Shown: positions 50,826-59,737, numbered from the stretch's first letter. The stretch: 64,000 bases of DNA from CAZBDU01 sp964490725 (GCA_964490725.1 CAZBDU010000020.1:1-64000), one strand, 5' to 3'. Numbers and translations: made by a program. The notes: generated from the sequence alone by a model not told the origin.

Positions 50826-51487
50826 CCTGACCCGCCGCCCGCCGGGCGCACGAGTACCCCGAGGCATTGTTGACGAAAACTCTGCTGCCGGCGGCGCGGC
50901 GGCTCCTCACGCGATGGCGGGTGGACGGGGCGGAGCTGCCGATAGGCCCGGAAGAGCGATCTGTGCAATCTTGCTGACAAGTCCCCGGGGGTCATAGTCG
51001 CCCAGCCCCGCTATTGTGGGTTCGGGCATCACTTTGGCGCATTTTTCGATGCCAGCACCACGCTGAGCATGCCACTCAGAGGCGGCGCATTCCAGGCGCA
51101 TTCCACTCGAAGCAGGGCGGCTTTTGTCCGGAGTGCCAGGATGCCATTCTTCAGGCAGCCAATCCTGCCACGTGGCCGGCACGGCCGACAGCAAGGCCCT
51201 AAGGCAGCCGCTCCAGCCGCCGGAAAAAGGAGGACGTGTTTGGAGTATCGCAGTCTGGGAGTCGATGGAAAAGCACCGGAGCGGTGAAGGTCAATCTCGC
51301 GGCGCCGGTGGGGATCGTGCGTTTTCTAAAGGGACATGATCTGCATTCGGAGCGCGCGAAGGTGGGGGAGCGAGGCGTCGATCGGGAGACGCTGTTCGGC
51401 AGCCTGGACACCGGGGCCGCGGGAGTCATCGACGGCTGAGCCGTCTGAGCCGTGCTCCCTCCCAGTGGAGAGGACAGGGACCGTCAC

Positions 51488-51515
51488 TTGACAAATTCCG
51501 TCCCGTTGGTATATT
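51488..51515 (+). promoter_or_regulatory. Upstream promoter P1 of the str operon
   Basis: TTGACA (51488-51493) and TATATT (51510-51515) are separated by 16 bases. The predicted leader to rpsL is about 220 nt. Confidence 0.65.
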
Positions 51516-51644
51516 TTGCGCTAGTCCGCCGGGGAGGTAGACCGGCGGGGTTTCCCGGATGATGGAATCCGGGCGGGACGGGTGAAGAACAAAAGCAAGA
51601 GCTGACGACGATCAATCTCTTCGGGAGAGGACTGCCGTAAGGGG

Positions 51645-51673
51645 TTGACATTTTGTGTCTGGAGACGTAGATT
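51645..51673 (+). promoter_or_regulatory. Proximal promoter P2 of the str operon
   Basis: TTGACA (51645-51650) and TAGATT (51668-51673) are separated by the optimal 17 bases, about 64 nt before rpsL after the expected start site. The two promoters are in tandem, 157 bp apart. Confidence 0.7.
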
Positions 51674-51743
51674 TTCCTCCCCCGCAGGGGGAGAGAAGGG
51701 TTGCGCGCAGAAGAGCCGCGGTGCGGCGAAGGAAAGGAACTCG

Positions 51744-52118
51744 ATGCCAACGATCAACCAGCTGGTGCGCAAGGGCCGCAAGGCCGCGCACAAGAAGACC
51801 AAGGCGCCGGCGCTCCAGGCATGCCCTCAGAAGCGGGGAGTGTGCACCCGGGTCATGACGGTAACGCCGAAGAAGCCCAATTCGGCCCTGCGCAAGGTGG
51901 CCCGTGTTCGGCTGGTCAACGGGATCGAGGTCACGGCCTACATCCCCGGCATCGGTCACAACCTTCAGGAGCACTCGGTGGTGCTCATCCGGGGCGGCCG
52001 GGTGAAGGACCTCCCGGGGGTGCGCTACCACATCATCCGGGGCGCCAAGGATACCCTGGGAGTGGAGGACCGGCGCAAGGCCCGGTCCAAGTATGGGACA
52101 AAGAAGCCGAAGGCCTGA
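51744..52118 (+). CDS. rpsL: 30S ribosomal protein S12
   Basis: This 124-aa decoding-centre protein has the motifs MPTINQLVRKGRK, the CTRVMTVTPKKPNSALRKVA loop and GGRVKDLPGVRYH. The lysines usually changed in streptomycin-resistant mutants are both wild-type (TPKKPNS and GRVKDLPG). The ATG at 51744 has GGAAAGGAA upstream. It is the first gene of rpsL-rpsG-fusA-tuf. Confidence 0.97.
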   Translation: MPTINQLVRKGRKAAHKKTKAPALQACPQKRGVCTRVMTVTPKKPNSALRKVARVRLVNGIEVTAYIPGIGHNLQEHSVVLIRGGRVKDLPGVRYHIIRGAKDTLGVEDRRKARSKYGTKKPKA

Positions 52119-52135
52119 GGAGCGCTGGGAAGGTT

Positions 52136-52606
52136 ATGCCGAGGAGAAGAGTACCGTCGAGACGGCCGGTTCCGCCCGACCCGAAATACGGCAACACGGT
52201 GGTGTCCACATTCGTGGGCAGAATGATGCTGCGCGGCAAGAAATCGGTGGCGTACAACATTCTCTACGGCGCCATGGACGTGATCCGCGAGAAGACCGGC
52301 AAGGAGCCGCTGGAGGTGTTCCTCAAGGCGCTGGAAAACGTCAAGCCGCTGGTGGAGGTGAAGAGCCGCCGCGTGGGGGGCTCCACCTACCAGGTTCCGG
52401 TGGAGATCCGCGACAGCCGCCGGGAGGCGCTGGCGATGAGGTGGATCATCCAGTACGCCCGTGACCGGCACGGGCGCAGCATGAGCGACAAGCTGAGCGG
52501 GGAGCTGTTGGACGCGTACAACTCCACGGGCTCCTCGTTCAAGAAGAAGGAGGACACCCACCGGATGGCGGAGGCCAACAAGGCTTTTGCCCACTACCGG
52601 TGGTAG
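52136..52606 (+). CDS. rpsG: 30S ribosomal protein S7
   Basis: This 156-aa protein organises the 3' major domain of 16S rRNA near the E site. Family motifs are MPRRRVPSRRPVPPDPKYGN, KSVAYNILYGAMDVI and VEVKSRRVGGSTYQVPVEIR. The C-terminus ends AEANKAFAHYRW, a typical end. The ATG at 52136 has GGGAAGG immediately upstream; the longer frame is rpsL out of register. It lies 17 bp after rpsL. Confidence 0.97.
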   Translation: MPRRRVPSRRPVPPDPKYGNTVVSTFVGRMMLRGKKSVAYNILYGAMDVIREKTGKEPLEVFLKALENVKPLVEVKSRRVGGSTYQVPVEIRDSRREALAMRWIIQYARDRHGRSMSDKLSGELLDAYNSTGSSFKKKEDTHRMAEANKAFAHYRW

Positions 52607-52654
52607 AGGTCGGCAGCGACCGGGGAGGGTGCCAGGGCGACCTCGTAGAAGAGT

Positions 52655-54802
52655 ATGTCCGCCTCGTCGGATCCGGCTGGCGTTTCGCCGGGTGGAAGCG
52701 CCGGCTCAAGGCAGCACCCCGATCCCGACGCGGGATTGAAGGGGATTCGCAACATCGGTATCATGGCGCACATCGATGCCGGGAAGACCACCACCACCGA
52801 GCGGATCCTCTACTACGCCGGGCGCACCCACAGAATGGGGGAGGTGCATGCCGGCGAGGCCGAGATGGACTGGATGGAACTGGAGAAGGAGCGGGGCATC
52901 ACGATCACCGCCGCCGCGACCTTCTGCAGCTGGAAGGACCATCAGATAAACATAATCGATACCCCCGGCCATGTGGACTTTACGGCCGAGGTGGAACGTT
53001 CTTTGAGAGTTCTGGATGGAGCAATAGGCGTGTTTTGCGCTGTGAAGGGCGTGGAGCCTCAGAGCGAGACAGTCTGGAAGCAGGCCAACCGCTACCACGT
53101 GCCCCGTCTGGTCTTTGTGAACAAAATGGACCGGGTGGGGGCGCGATTCAACGGTGTCGTGGAGGAGTTGCACGCCCGGCTCGGCGCCAACGCCCTGCCG
53201 GTGCAGCTGCCCGTGGGCAGTGAGTCCGACTTTCGGGGCGTCGTGGACCTGATTGCTATGAAGGCCGTGCTCTGGGACGAGGATGTTCTGGGAGCGAAGT
53301 TCCGCCTCACCGAGGTGCCGGACGAGCTTCTGGCACCCGCGCGGGCTGGCCGGGTGCGGTTGCTGGAGCGGCTGAGCGACCTGGACGACACGCTGCTGGC
53401 GGACTACCTGGAAGGTGTGTATCTGTCGGAGGAACGGATCCGAGCCAGCCTGCGGGAGGCAACGCTGCGGTGCCGGGTGTTTCCGGTGCTGTGCGGGGCG
53501 GCCTTCAAGAACAAGGGCATTCAGCCGCTGCTGGACGCGGTGGTGGATTATCTGCCCTCCCCTGGGGAGATCCCCCCGCCAACGGCGATCAGGCCGAACA
53601 CCGGAGAGTACGTGGCGATTCGGCCGAGCACGAACGAGCCCTTTACCGCGCTGGTGTTCAAGATCATGAGCGATGCTCACGTGGGGAAGCTGGCGTTCGT
53701 GCGGGTCTATTCGGGGTCCGTGGACAGGGGCGGCGGGGTCTACAACGCCTCCTCCGAGAGGCGGGAGCGGATCTCCCGCATCCTGCGTATGCACGCCAAC
53801 GACCGGGAGCAGATCGACAGGCTGCAGGCAGGCGACATCGCCGCCGTGGTGGGGCTGAAGAGGGTGACCACCGGCGACACGCTGTGCATGCCGGGGCGGC
53901 CGTTGATCCTGGAATCCATGGTGTTTCCCGAGCCTGTTGTCTCCATCGCGATCGAGCCCAGGAGCAAGGCTGACGAGGACAGGCTGATGAGCAGCCTGGG
54001 GAAGCTGGCCGACGAGGACCCGACCTTCAAGGTGAGGGCCGATGCCGAGACCGGCCAGACGATCATCTCCGGGATGGGGGAGCTGCACCTGGAGGTGCTG
54101 GTGGAGCGGTTGTTCCGCGAGCACCGCGTGCAGGCGGCGGTCGGCAAGCCGGAGGTGGCCTACCGTGAGACCATCACGGGGGTCGCCGTGGGAGAAGGCA
54201 GGTTCGTCCGCCAGAGCGGCGGCCGGGGCCAGTACGGCCATGTGATCGTGCGCTTCGAGCCGCTGCCGCCGGGAACGGGGTTCCTGTTCGAGAACCAGCT
54301 GACCGGCGCGAACGTCCCCCGGGAGTACGTGCCGGCGATCCAGCGGGGCCTCGAGGAGGCTTCCAGCAACGGGGTGCTGGCGGGCTACCCCATGGTGGAC
54401 TTTCGGGCGATTCTGCTCGACGGGTCCTACCACGAGGTGGACTCCAGCGAATCGGCGTTCCGCGTAGCCGCCGCCCTGGCCTACAGGGATGGGCTCGAGA
54501 AAGCCAAACCGGCCATCTTGGAGCCGATCATGGCCCTGGAGGTGTTTACCTCCGAGGAGCATCTGGGCGACCTGATCGGGGATCTTTCGGGTCGCATGGG
54601 TCGGATCGAAGGGATTGAGGATCGGCATGGTGGTAAGGTGGTGAAAGCACTGGTTCCCTTGCGCACGCTGTTCGGGTACACCACGCGGCTGCGCTCGATT
54701 ACCAGGGGGCGAGCAACCCACACCACGCAATTCCATGCCTACCAGCCGGTCAGCGCGGCCGTGCAGGAACAGATCGTGAGCAGAGCCAAGAGCGGCCACT
54801 AG
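52655..54802 (+). CDS. fusA: Elongation factor G
   Basis: The 715-aa translocation GTPase has G1 in IGIMAHIDAGKTTTTERILY (about 34-53), switch residues in ERGITITAAATF, G3 IIDTPGHVDF, G4 VFVNKMDR and the domain IV region SGGRGQYGHVIVRFEP. About 28 extra residues (Ser/Gly/Pro/Asp-rich, SASSDPAGVSPGGSAGSRQH) precede the usual start. A GTPase-proximal internal start is not obvious, so the extension may be real. Spirochaetes have two EF-G types; position in the str operon favours the main factor, which is inference. It lies 48 bp after rpsG. Confidence 0.95.
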   Translation: MSASSDPAGVSPGGSAGSRQHPDPDAGLKGIRNIGIMAHIDAGKTTTTERILYYAGRTHRMGEVHAGEAEMDWMELEKERGITITAAATFCSWKDHQINIIDTPGHVDFTAEVERSLRVLDGAIGVFCAVKGVEPQSETVWKQANRYHVPRLVFVNKMDRVGARFNGVVEELHARLGANALPVQLPVGSESDFRGVVDLIAMKAVLWDEDVLGAKFRLTEVPDELLAPARAGRVRLLERLSDLDDTLLADYLEGVYLSEERIRASLREATLRCRVFPVLCGAAFKNKGIQPLLDAVVDYLPSPGEIPPPTAIRPNTGEYVAIRPSTNEPFTALVFKIMSDAHVGKLAFVRVYSGSVDRGGGVYNASSERRERISRILRMHANDREQIDRLQAGDIAAVVGLKRVTTGDTLCMPGRPLILESMVFPEPVVSIAIEPRSKADEDRLMSSLGKLADEDPTFKVRADAETGQTIISGMGELHLEVLVERLFREHRVQAAVGKPEVAYRETITGVAVGEGRFVRQSGGRGQYGHVIVRFEPLPPGTGFLFENQLTGANVPREYVPAIQRGLEEASSNGVLAGYPMVDFRAILLDGSYHEVDSSESAFRVAAALAYRDGLEKAKPAILEPIMALEVFTSEEHLGDLIGDLSGRMGRIEGIEDRHGGKVVKALVPLRTLFGYTTRLRSITRGRATHTTQFHAYQPVSAAVQEQIVSRAKSGH

Positions 54803-54955
54803 TGTCACTGGAGCCGCTTGAGGATAGTTTCCTCCGAGAGCCGATCGAGGCAGGCGCGGCGGCTCGGGGTGCCGCTTCCCGAAAGGTGGGAAGCAGGGCT
54901 TTAGCGCCTGCAGGATGAGTGGACGTGGACGAGGAAGCCAAGCAAGGAGGAGAGA

Positions 54956-56146
54956 ATGGCCAAAGCTAAGTTCGAGAGGACCAAGCCGCACATCAACGTG
55001 GGCACCATTGGTCACGTGGATCATGGCAAGACGACGCTCACCGCGGCGATCACCATGCACTGCAACTCGAAGTACGGGGACAAGCTGATGAAGTATGAGG
55101 ACATCGACAACGCCCCCGAAGAGAAGGCCCGCGGTATCACCATCAACACCCGGCACGTGGAGTACCAGACCGAGAACCGGCACTATGCGCACGTGGACTG
55201 CCCGGGACACGCGGACTACATCAAGAACATGATCACCGGAGCGGCGCAGATGGACGGAGCCGTCCTGGTGGTTTCGGCTCCAGACTCGGTGATGCCCCAG
55301 ACGCGCGAGCACATCCTGCTGGCGCGGCAGGTGGGAGTGCCCGCCATCGTCGTCTTCCTGAACAAGGTGGACCAGGTGGACGATCCCGATCTCATCGAGC
55401 TGGTGGAGGAAGAGGTCCGGGACGTGCTCAAGGAGTACGAGTTCCCGGGTGACGACATCCCGATCATCAAGGGTTCCGCCCTCCAGGCGATGGAGCACCC
55501 CGAGGACCCCGAAAAGATCAAGTGCGTGCTGGACCTTCTGGACGTCATGGACAGCTACTTCCCGCTTCCCGAGCGGGCCGTGGACAGGCCTTTCCAGATG
55601 CCCATCGAGGACGTCTTCTCGATTTCCGGGCGCGGGACGGTGGTCACCGGCCGCATCGAGCGCGGCATCATCAAGGTCGGCGACGAGGTGGAGATCGTGG
55701 GCATCCGGCCCACCCGCAAGACCGTCGTGACCGGCGTGGAGATGTTCAACAAGATCCTGGACGAGGGCCAGGCGGGCGACAACGTGGGCTGCCTGCTGCG
55801 CGGCGTGGAGAAGAAGGAAGTGGAGCGCGGACAGGTGCTGGCCAAGCCGGGCACCATCACCCCGCACAGGAAGTTCAAGGCCCAGGTGATCGCGCTGACG
55901 AAGGAAGAAGGCGGGCGTCACTCCCCGTTCTTCAGCGGCTACCGGCCCCAGTTCTACTTCCGCACCACCGACATCACCGGGACCGTCACGCTGCCGGAGG
56001 ACCGGCAGATGGTGATGCCCGGAGACAACGTGGAGCTTACGGTGGAGCTGATCCACACGATCGCCATAGAGCAGGGACTGCGGTTCGCCATCCGTGAGGG
56101 CGGGCGCACCGTGGCCGCCGGCGCGGTGACCGAGATCATCGAGTAG
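54956..56146 (+). CDS. tuf: Elongation factor Tu
   Basis: The 396-aa GTPase delivers aminoacyl-tRNA to the ribosome. It shows G1 IGHVDHGKTTLTAAI, the switch I motif EEKARGITINTRHVEY, G3 VDCPGHADYIKNMITGAAQM and G4 FLNKVDQVDD. Domains 2 and 3 (RGTVVTGRIERGIIKVGDEV, and FSGYRPQFYFRTTDITG) are complete. The ATG at 54956 has AAGGAGGAG upstream. A 153-bp gap separates it from fusA and 151 bp separate it from rpsJ. Confidence 0.98.
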   Translation: MAKAKFERTKPHINVGTIGHVDHGKTTLTAAITMHCNSKYGDKLMKYEDIDNAPEEKARGITINTRHVEYQTENRHYAHVDCPGHADYIKNMITGAAQMDGAVLVVSAPDSVMPQTREHILLARQVGVPAIVVFLNKVDQVDDPDLIELVEEEVRDVLKEYEFPGDDIPIIKGSALQAMEHPEDPEKIKCVLDLLDVMDSYFPLPERAVDRPFQMPIEDVFSISGRGTVVTGRIERGIIKVGDEVEIVGIRPTRKTVVTGVEMFNKILDEGQAGDNVGCLLRGVEKKEVERGQVLAKPGTITPHRKFKAQVIALTKEEGGRHSPFFSGYRPQFYFRTTDITGTVTLPEDRQMVMPGDNVELTVELIHTIAIEQGLRFAIREGGRTVAAGAVTEIIE

Positions 56147-56297
56147 GGCGAAAGCGGAAAGCGTCTCCGGCGCTTTCTCCTCTCCGGGTGGACGGTCGGT
56201 GGACCGGCTCAACCGGGGAGCCCCCCCGGCTGGCATTAGGGTGCGGGCGGGGGCCGGGTGAAGAGAGTTCTGCGGCCCAGGAGCATTTGGAGGAGCA

Positions 56298-56606
56298 ATG
56301 GCCAAGGAGAGAATTCGCGTTCGCCTCAGAGGTTTCGACGTAGAGCTGATCGATCAGAGCGCCAAAGCCATCGTCCAGACCGTGATGAAGGCCGGCTCTA
56401 AGGTGTCGGGCCCGATCCCGCTGCCCACGCGGATCAACAAATTCACCGTGCTGCGCTCGCCGCACGTGAACAAGAAATCCCGCGAGCAGTTCGAGATGCG
56501 GACGCACAAGCGGCTTATCGACATCATCGAGCCGACTTCCGCCGTCATGGATGCGCTGATGAAGCTCGAGCTCCCGGCGGGCGTCGATGTCGAGATCAAA
56601 CAGTGA
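56298..56606 (+). CDS. rpsJ: 30S ribosomal protein S10
   Basis: This 102-aa protein of the 30S head also takes part in Nus-dependent antitermination. Motifs are RVRLRGFDVELIDQSAKAIV, GPIPLPTRINKFTVLRSPHV and FEMRTHKRLIDI. The ATG at 56298 has GGAGGAG upstream. Its stop overlaps the first possible start of rplC. It begins the S10 gene order, which continues without a break. Confidence 0.97.
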   Translation: MAKERIRVRLRGFDVELIDQSAKAIVQTVMKAGSKVSGPIPLPTRINKFTVLRSPHVNKKSREQFEMRTHKRLIDIIEPTSAVMDALMKLELPAGVDVEIKQ

Positions 56607-56614
56607 GGCAAGCC

Positions 56615-57241
56615 ATGCTGGGTCTGATTGCCAGGAAAATCGGAATGACGCAGATTTTCGACGACGCCGGGAATCTCACGCCGGTCACCGCCATCGAGGT
56701 GGAGCTCAACTCGGTCGTGGGGGAGCGCACCCGCGAGAGGAACGGGTACTCCGCAGTGGTCCTGGGGGTGGGCACGGTGAAAGAGAAGCGGCTCACCAAG
56801 CCCTACAAGGGCCAGTTTCCCGAGGGGGTAGCTCCGTGCAGGGTGCTCAAGGAGTTCAGGGACTACGAGCGGGAGTGCAAGATCGGAGAGACCCTGGGCG
56901 TGGAGATCTTCGACGGTGTGCGCTTCGTCGACGTACGCGGCGTGACCAAAGGCAAGGGCTACCAGGGCGTCATGAAGCGACACGGCCACGGGGGCGGTGC
57001 TAAGACCCACGGCTCGAAGTTCCATCGTGAGATGGGGTCCATCGGCCAGGGCGGAGCGAATCCGGGGCGCATCTGGCCCGGGTCCCCCATGCCGGGGCGG
57101 ATGGGCGGCGAGGGGCTCACCGTGCAGAACCTGCGGGTGGTCCGGGTGGACGCCGACAAGGGGCTCCTGCTCGTGAAGGGGGCCGTGCCGGGACGGCGCG
57201 GTGGCAGGGTCGTGGTGACCAGGGCCAGGAAGAAGGGCTGA
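56615..57241 (+). CDS. rplC: 50S ribosomal protein L3
   Basis: This 208-aa protein reaches towards the peptidyl-transferase centre. It starts MLGLIARKIGMTQIFDDAG and contains VRFVDVRGVTKGKGYQGVMK and GGAKTHGSKFHREMGSIGQG. ATG 56615 is preferred, with GAGG six bases upstream; GTG 56603 would add four residues and overlap the rpsJ stop. Confidence 0.96.
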   Translation: MLGLIARKIGMTQIFDDAGNLTPVTAIEVELNSVVGERTRERNGYSAVVLGVGTVKEKRLTKPYKGQFPEGVAPCRVLKEFRDYERECKIGETLGVEIFDGVRFVDVRGVTKGKGYQGVMKRHGHGGGAKTHGSKFHREMGSIGQGGANPGRIWPGSPMPGRMGGEGLTVQNLRVVRVDADKGLLLVKGAVPGRRGGRVVVTRARKKG

Positions 57242-57247
57242 TCCGCC

Positions 57248-57922
57248 ATGGTGAAGCAAGTATACGGAATCGACGGGAAGAAACGGGGAGAGATCGAGCT
57301 TTCCGAAGAGGTGTTCGGCGCTGCGGTCAGCAACGGCAGCATCTATCACGCCCTGCGCAACGAAGCGGCCAATCGGCGGGTCGGCACGGCCTCCACCAAG
57401 GGACGGAGCGAGGTGACCGGCAGCGGCCGCAAGCCCTGGCGCCAGAAGGGCACCGGCAGGGCCCGGGCCGGCTCGTTTCAGTCGCCCCTGTGGGCCGGTG
57501 GTGGGGTCATCTTCGGCCCCAAACCGCGGGACTACAGCTACAGGCTGCCCAAGAAGGTGAAGAGACTGGCCATCCGCAGCATTCTCTCCATGAAGAACCG
57601 GGAGGAGCGGCTCAAGGTGGTGGAAGACTTCACGGTGCAGAGCGGCAAGACCAGGGACCTGCGGGCCATTCTCAGGGCCCTGGAGGTGGACACGCCGGAG
57701 CGGACGGTCATCGTCCACGCGGAGGAGGACGCCCTGCTGAAGCGCGCGGGCCGCAATCTGCCGAACGTTCAGTTTCTGGCCTACAGGCGGCTCTGCGCCC
57801 ACGACCTGTTCTATGGCCGCAGCATCCTGGTGCTGGAGAAGGCCGCCCGAGGACTGAATGCAATGTATGGAAAGGCGGCAGGGCGCTCCGGCAAGCGGAG
57901 CGCCGGGAGCGAGGCAACCTGA
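57248..57922 (+). CDS. rplD: 50S ribosomal protein L4
   Basis: This 224-aa protein's extended loop lines the exit tunnel. It shows GRSEVTGSGRKPWRQKGTGR and ARAGSFQSPLWAGGGVIFGP. The C-terminal helical domain ends with a basic Gly/Ser tail a little longer than usual (AAGRSGKRSAGSEAT). In E. coli L4 regulates the S10 operon; no comparable leader is evident here. The gap after rplC is six bases, and three bases precede rplW. Confidence 0.96.
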   Translation: MVKQVYGIDGKKRGEIELSEEVFGAAVSNGSIYHALRNEAANRRVGTASTKGRSEVTGSGRKPWRQKGTGRARAGSFQSPLWAGGGVIFGPKPRDYSYRLPKKVKRLAIRSILSMKNREERLKVVEDFTVQSGKTRDLRAILRALEVDTPERTVIVHAEEDALLKRAGRNLPNVQFLAYRRLCAHDLFYGRSILVLEKAARGLNAMYGKAAGRSGKRSAGSEAT

Positions 57923-57925
57923 ACG

Positions 57926-58210
57926 ATGGAAGCAGATCAGATCATCATCGGACCGATCGTCACCGAGAAGACGAACCTGTTCCGTGAGAAGAACAAGTAC
58001 GTGTTCCAGGTGGACAGCCGGGCCAACAAGATACAGGTCATGCAGGCGGCACGTGCCCTTTTTCAGGTGCACCCCGTGGACTGCCGGATCATCAACGTGA
58101 AGGGCAAGCCCAAGCGGGTCCGCTATCGGCAGGGGTACACCTCGGGCTGGAAGAAGGCCATCATCACCCTTCCCGAGGGTGAGGCGATCCAGGCCTTCGA
58201 GGGAACCTAG
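57926..58210 (+). CDS. rplW: 50S ribosomal protein L23
   Basis: This 94-aa protein at the exit-tunnel rim is a docking site for trigger factor and SRP. The family motif IIIGPIVTEKTNLFREKNKY opens the protein and the rRNA-binding part contains RVRYRQGYTSGWKKAIITLP. It starts with ATG 57926, three bases after rplD, with AACCTGAACG upstream and little Shine-Dalgarno, so coupling to rplD is likely. Confidence 0.95.
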   Translation: MEADQIIIGPIVTEKTNLFREKNKYVFQVDSRANKIQVMQAARALFQVHPVDCRIINVKGKPKRVRYRQGYTSGWKKAIITLPEGEAIQAFEGT

Positions 58211-58224
58211 GAGCGGACGAGGTC

Positions 58225-59052
58225 ATGGGTATCAAGAACTTCAAACCGAACACGCCGGGGACGCGCTTCAAGAGCGGCCTGAGCTTCGAGGAGCTGAGCG
58301 GCAACAAACCGGAGAAGGCGCTCGCCAAGGGACGCAGGTTCAAGGCGGGCCGCGGCGCCAAGGGACGGATCAGCGTCTGGCGAAGGGGCGGCCGGCACAA
58401 GCGAAAGTACAGGATCATCGACTTCCGGCGTGACAAGACCGGCGTTCCCGGCACGGTGGCCTCCATCGAGTACGATCCCAACCGCAGCGCGAACATCGCC
58501 CTGGTTCACTACCGGGACGGGGAGAAACGCTACATCCTGGCTCCTGAAGGGTTGGTGCAGGGAGCCCAGGTGGTGAGCGGGCCGGAGGCCCCGCTGGAGG
58601 TGGGCAACGCGTTGCCGCTGGACAGGATCCCCCTGGGGATGACCGTGCACAACGTGGAGCTGAACCTGGGAAGGGGCGGCCAGATGGTGCGCTCCGCCGG
58701 CGCGGGGGCGGCCCTGGTGGCCAAGGAGGGGGACTACGTGACCCTGAAGCTGCCCTCCGGTGAGATGCGGATGGTCTTTTGCAGGTGCTACGCCACGCTG
58801 GGCCAGGTGGGCAACACCGACCATATGAACGTCTCCCTGGGCAAGGCGGGCAGGAACCGCTGGCTCGGACACCGGCCCAAGGTGCGCGGGGTGGCCATGA
58901 ATCCTCACGACCATCCCCACGGCGGCGGGGAGGGCAAGACCTCCGGAGGACGCCATCCGGTGACCCCGTGGGGCAGGCCCACCAAGGGCTACAAGACCCG
59001 CAAGAAGAAGAAGCTGTCGTCGAAGTTCATCGTGAAGCGACGCAAGAGATAG
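58225..59052 (+). CDS. rplB: 50S ribosomal protein L2
   Basis: The 275-aa protein is among the most conserved in the large subunit and is required for subunit joining and peptidyl transfer. It starts MGIKNFKPNTPGTRFK and contains GRISVWRRGGRHKRKYRIID and, towards the end, VRGVAMNPHDHPHGGGEGKT with the conserved His. The last codons fall in a 10-bp repeat that continues beyond the stop. Confidence 0.97.
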   Translation: MGIKNFKPNTPGTRFKSGLSFEELSGNKPEKALAKGRRFKAGRGAKGRISVWRRGGRHKRKYRIIDFRRDKTGVPGTVASIEYDPNRSANIALVHYRDGEKRYILAPEGLVQGAQVVSGPEAPLEVGNALPLDRIPLGMTVHNVELNLGRGGQMVRSAGAGAALVAKEGDYVTLKLPSGEMRMVFCRCYATLGQVGNTDHMNVSLGKAGRNRWLGHRPKVRGVAMNPHDHPHGGGEGKTSGGRHPVTPWGRPTKGYKTRKKKKLSSKFIVKRRKR

Positions 59053-59073
59053 GAAGAGATAGGAAGAGATAGG
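59044..59073. repeat. Three 10-bp tandem repeats at the rplB-rpsS junction
   Basis: AAGAGATAGG occurs three times in a row. The first copy holds the rplB stop TAG. The copies also supply several AGGA/AGGAG-like elements before the GTG start of rpsS at 59082. Confidence 0.9.
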
Positions 59074-59081
59074 AGAGCCCA

Positions 59082-59363
59082 GTGTCACGGTCAGTCAAGA
59101 AAGGCCCGTTTATCGCCAAGAGCCTTTACAAGAAGGTGCTGGACATGAACAAGAGCGGCGACAAGAAGATGGTCAAGACCTACTCCCGCTGCTCGACGAT
59201 CTTCCCGGAGATGGTGGGCTACACCATCAGCGTGTACAACGGCAAGACCTGGATTCCGGTGTACATCACCGAGAACCTGGTGGGACACAAGCTGGGTGAG
59301 TTCGCCCCGACGCGCATCTTCCGCGGCCACAGTGGGTCTGACAGAAAGACCTCCAGGAGATAG
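59082..59363 (+). CDS. rpsS: 30S ribosomal protein S19
   Basis: This 93-aa protein of the 30S head opens SRSVKKGPFIAKSLYKKVLD and contains CSTIFPEMVGYTISVYNGKT and GHKLGEFAPTRIFRGHSG. It starts at GTG 59082 with AGGAG upstream, part of which is made by the 10-bp tandem repeat. It is followed after 11 bases by rplV. Confidence 0.96.
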   Translation: MSRSVKKGPFIAKSLYKKVLDMNKSGDKKMVKTYSRCSTIFPEMVGYTISVYNGKTWIPVYITENLVGHKLGEFAPTRIFRGHSGSDRKTSRR

Positions 59364-59374
59364 GGGAAGCGATT

Positions 59375-59737
59375 ATGGAGGAAAGCAGAGGCTACCGGGC
59401 GCGAGCGAAGTTCCTCAGGATCTCACCTACCAAGGTGCGGCGCATCGCGGACCAGGTGCGGCGCAAGCCGTATGCCGATGCCATGGCTCTCCTGGAGGCG
59501 CTGCCGCACAAGGGGGCGCGCTTGCTCCGGAAGGTGATCCGCTCCGCGGCAGCGAATGCCCTGTACGCCAACAAGAACCTGGACGAGGACGGCCTCTACG
59601 TCCGGGAGCTGCTGGTCGACGAGGGGGTACGGATGAAGAGGGTGTGGCCGCGGGCCCGGGGTCGCGCGGACAGGCTGCAGAAGCGGACCTGCCACATATC
59701 GGTTGTGGTGGACGAGATCGCAAGCGCAGGAGCGTAA
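59375..59737 (+). CDS. rplV: 50S ribosomal protein L22
   Basis: This 120-aa protein has a beta-hairpin reaching into the exit tunnel. It contains AKFLRISPTKVRRIADQVRR, ANALYANKNLDEDGLYV and the hairpin sequence MKRVWPRARGRADRLQKRTC. The ATG at 59375 has AGGGGAAGCG upstream. One base separates its stop from the rpsC start. Confidence 0.96.
   Translation: MEESRGYRARAKFLRISPTKVRRIADQVRRKPYADAMALLEALPHKGARLLRKVIRSAAANALYANKNLDEDGLYVRELLVDEGVRMKRVWPRARGRADRLQKRTCHISVVVDEIASAGA

Larger units (their letters stand above)
50826..51743. other. Gene-free interval upstream of the str operon
   Basis: About 900 bases contain no convincing complete gene. The first 400 bases show only short frames without family features. 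A good Shine-Dalgarno (GGAGG) precedes TTG 51240, which opens a frame reading LEYRSLGVDGKAPER before a stop at 51285-51287. The first residues resemble the N-terminus of aldo/keto reductases, so a remnant is possible. A further frame ending at 51439 is unrecognised. The last 260 bases hold two promoters and the rpsL leader. Confidence 0.5.

Noticed and set aside
56157..56177. Hairpin GAAAGCG/CGCTTTC after tuf
   Set aside because: The stem is only 7 bp and lacks a T tract, so it is not called as a terminator.
52706..56305. 1199-codon frame antisense to fusA and tuf
   Set aside because: It spans two conserved genes and their spacer, and its composition is typical of a reverse-complement artefact.
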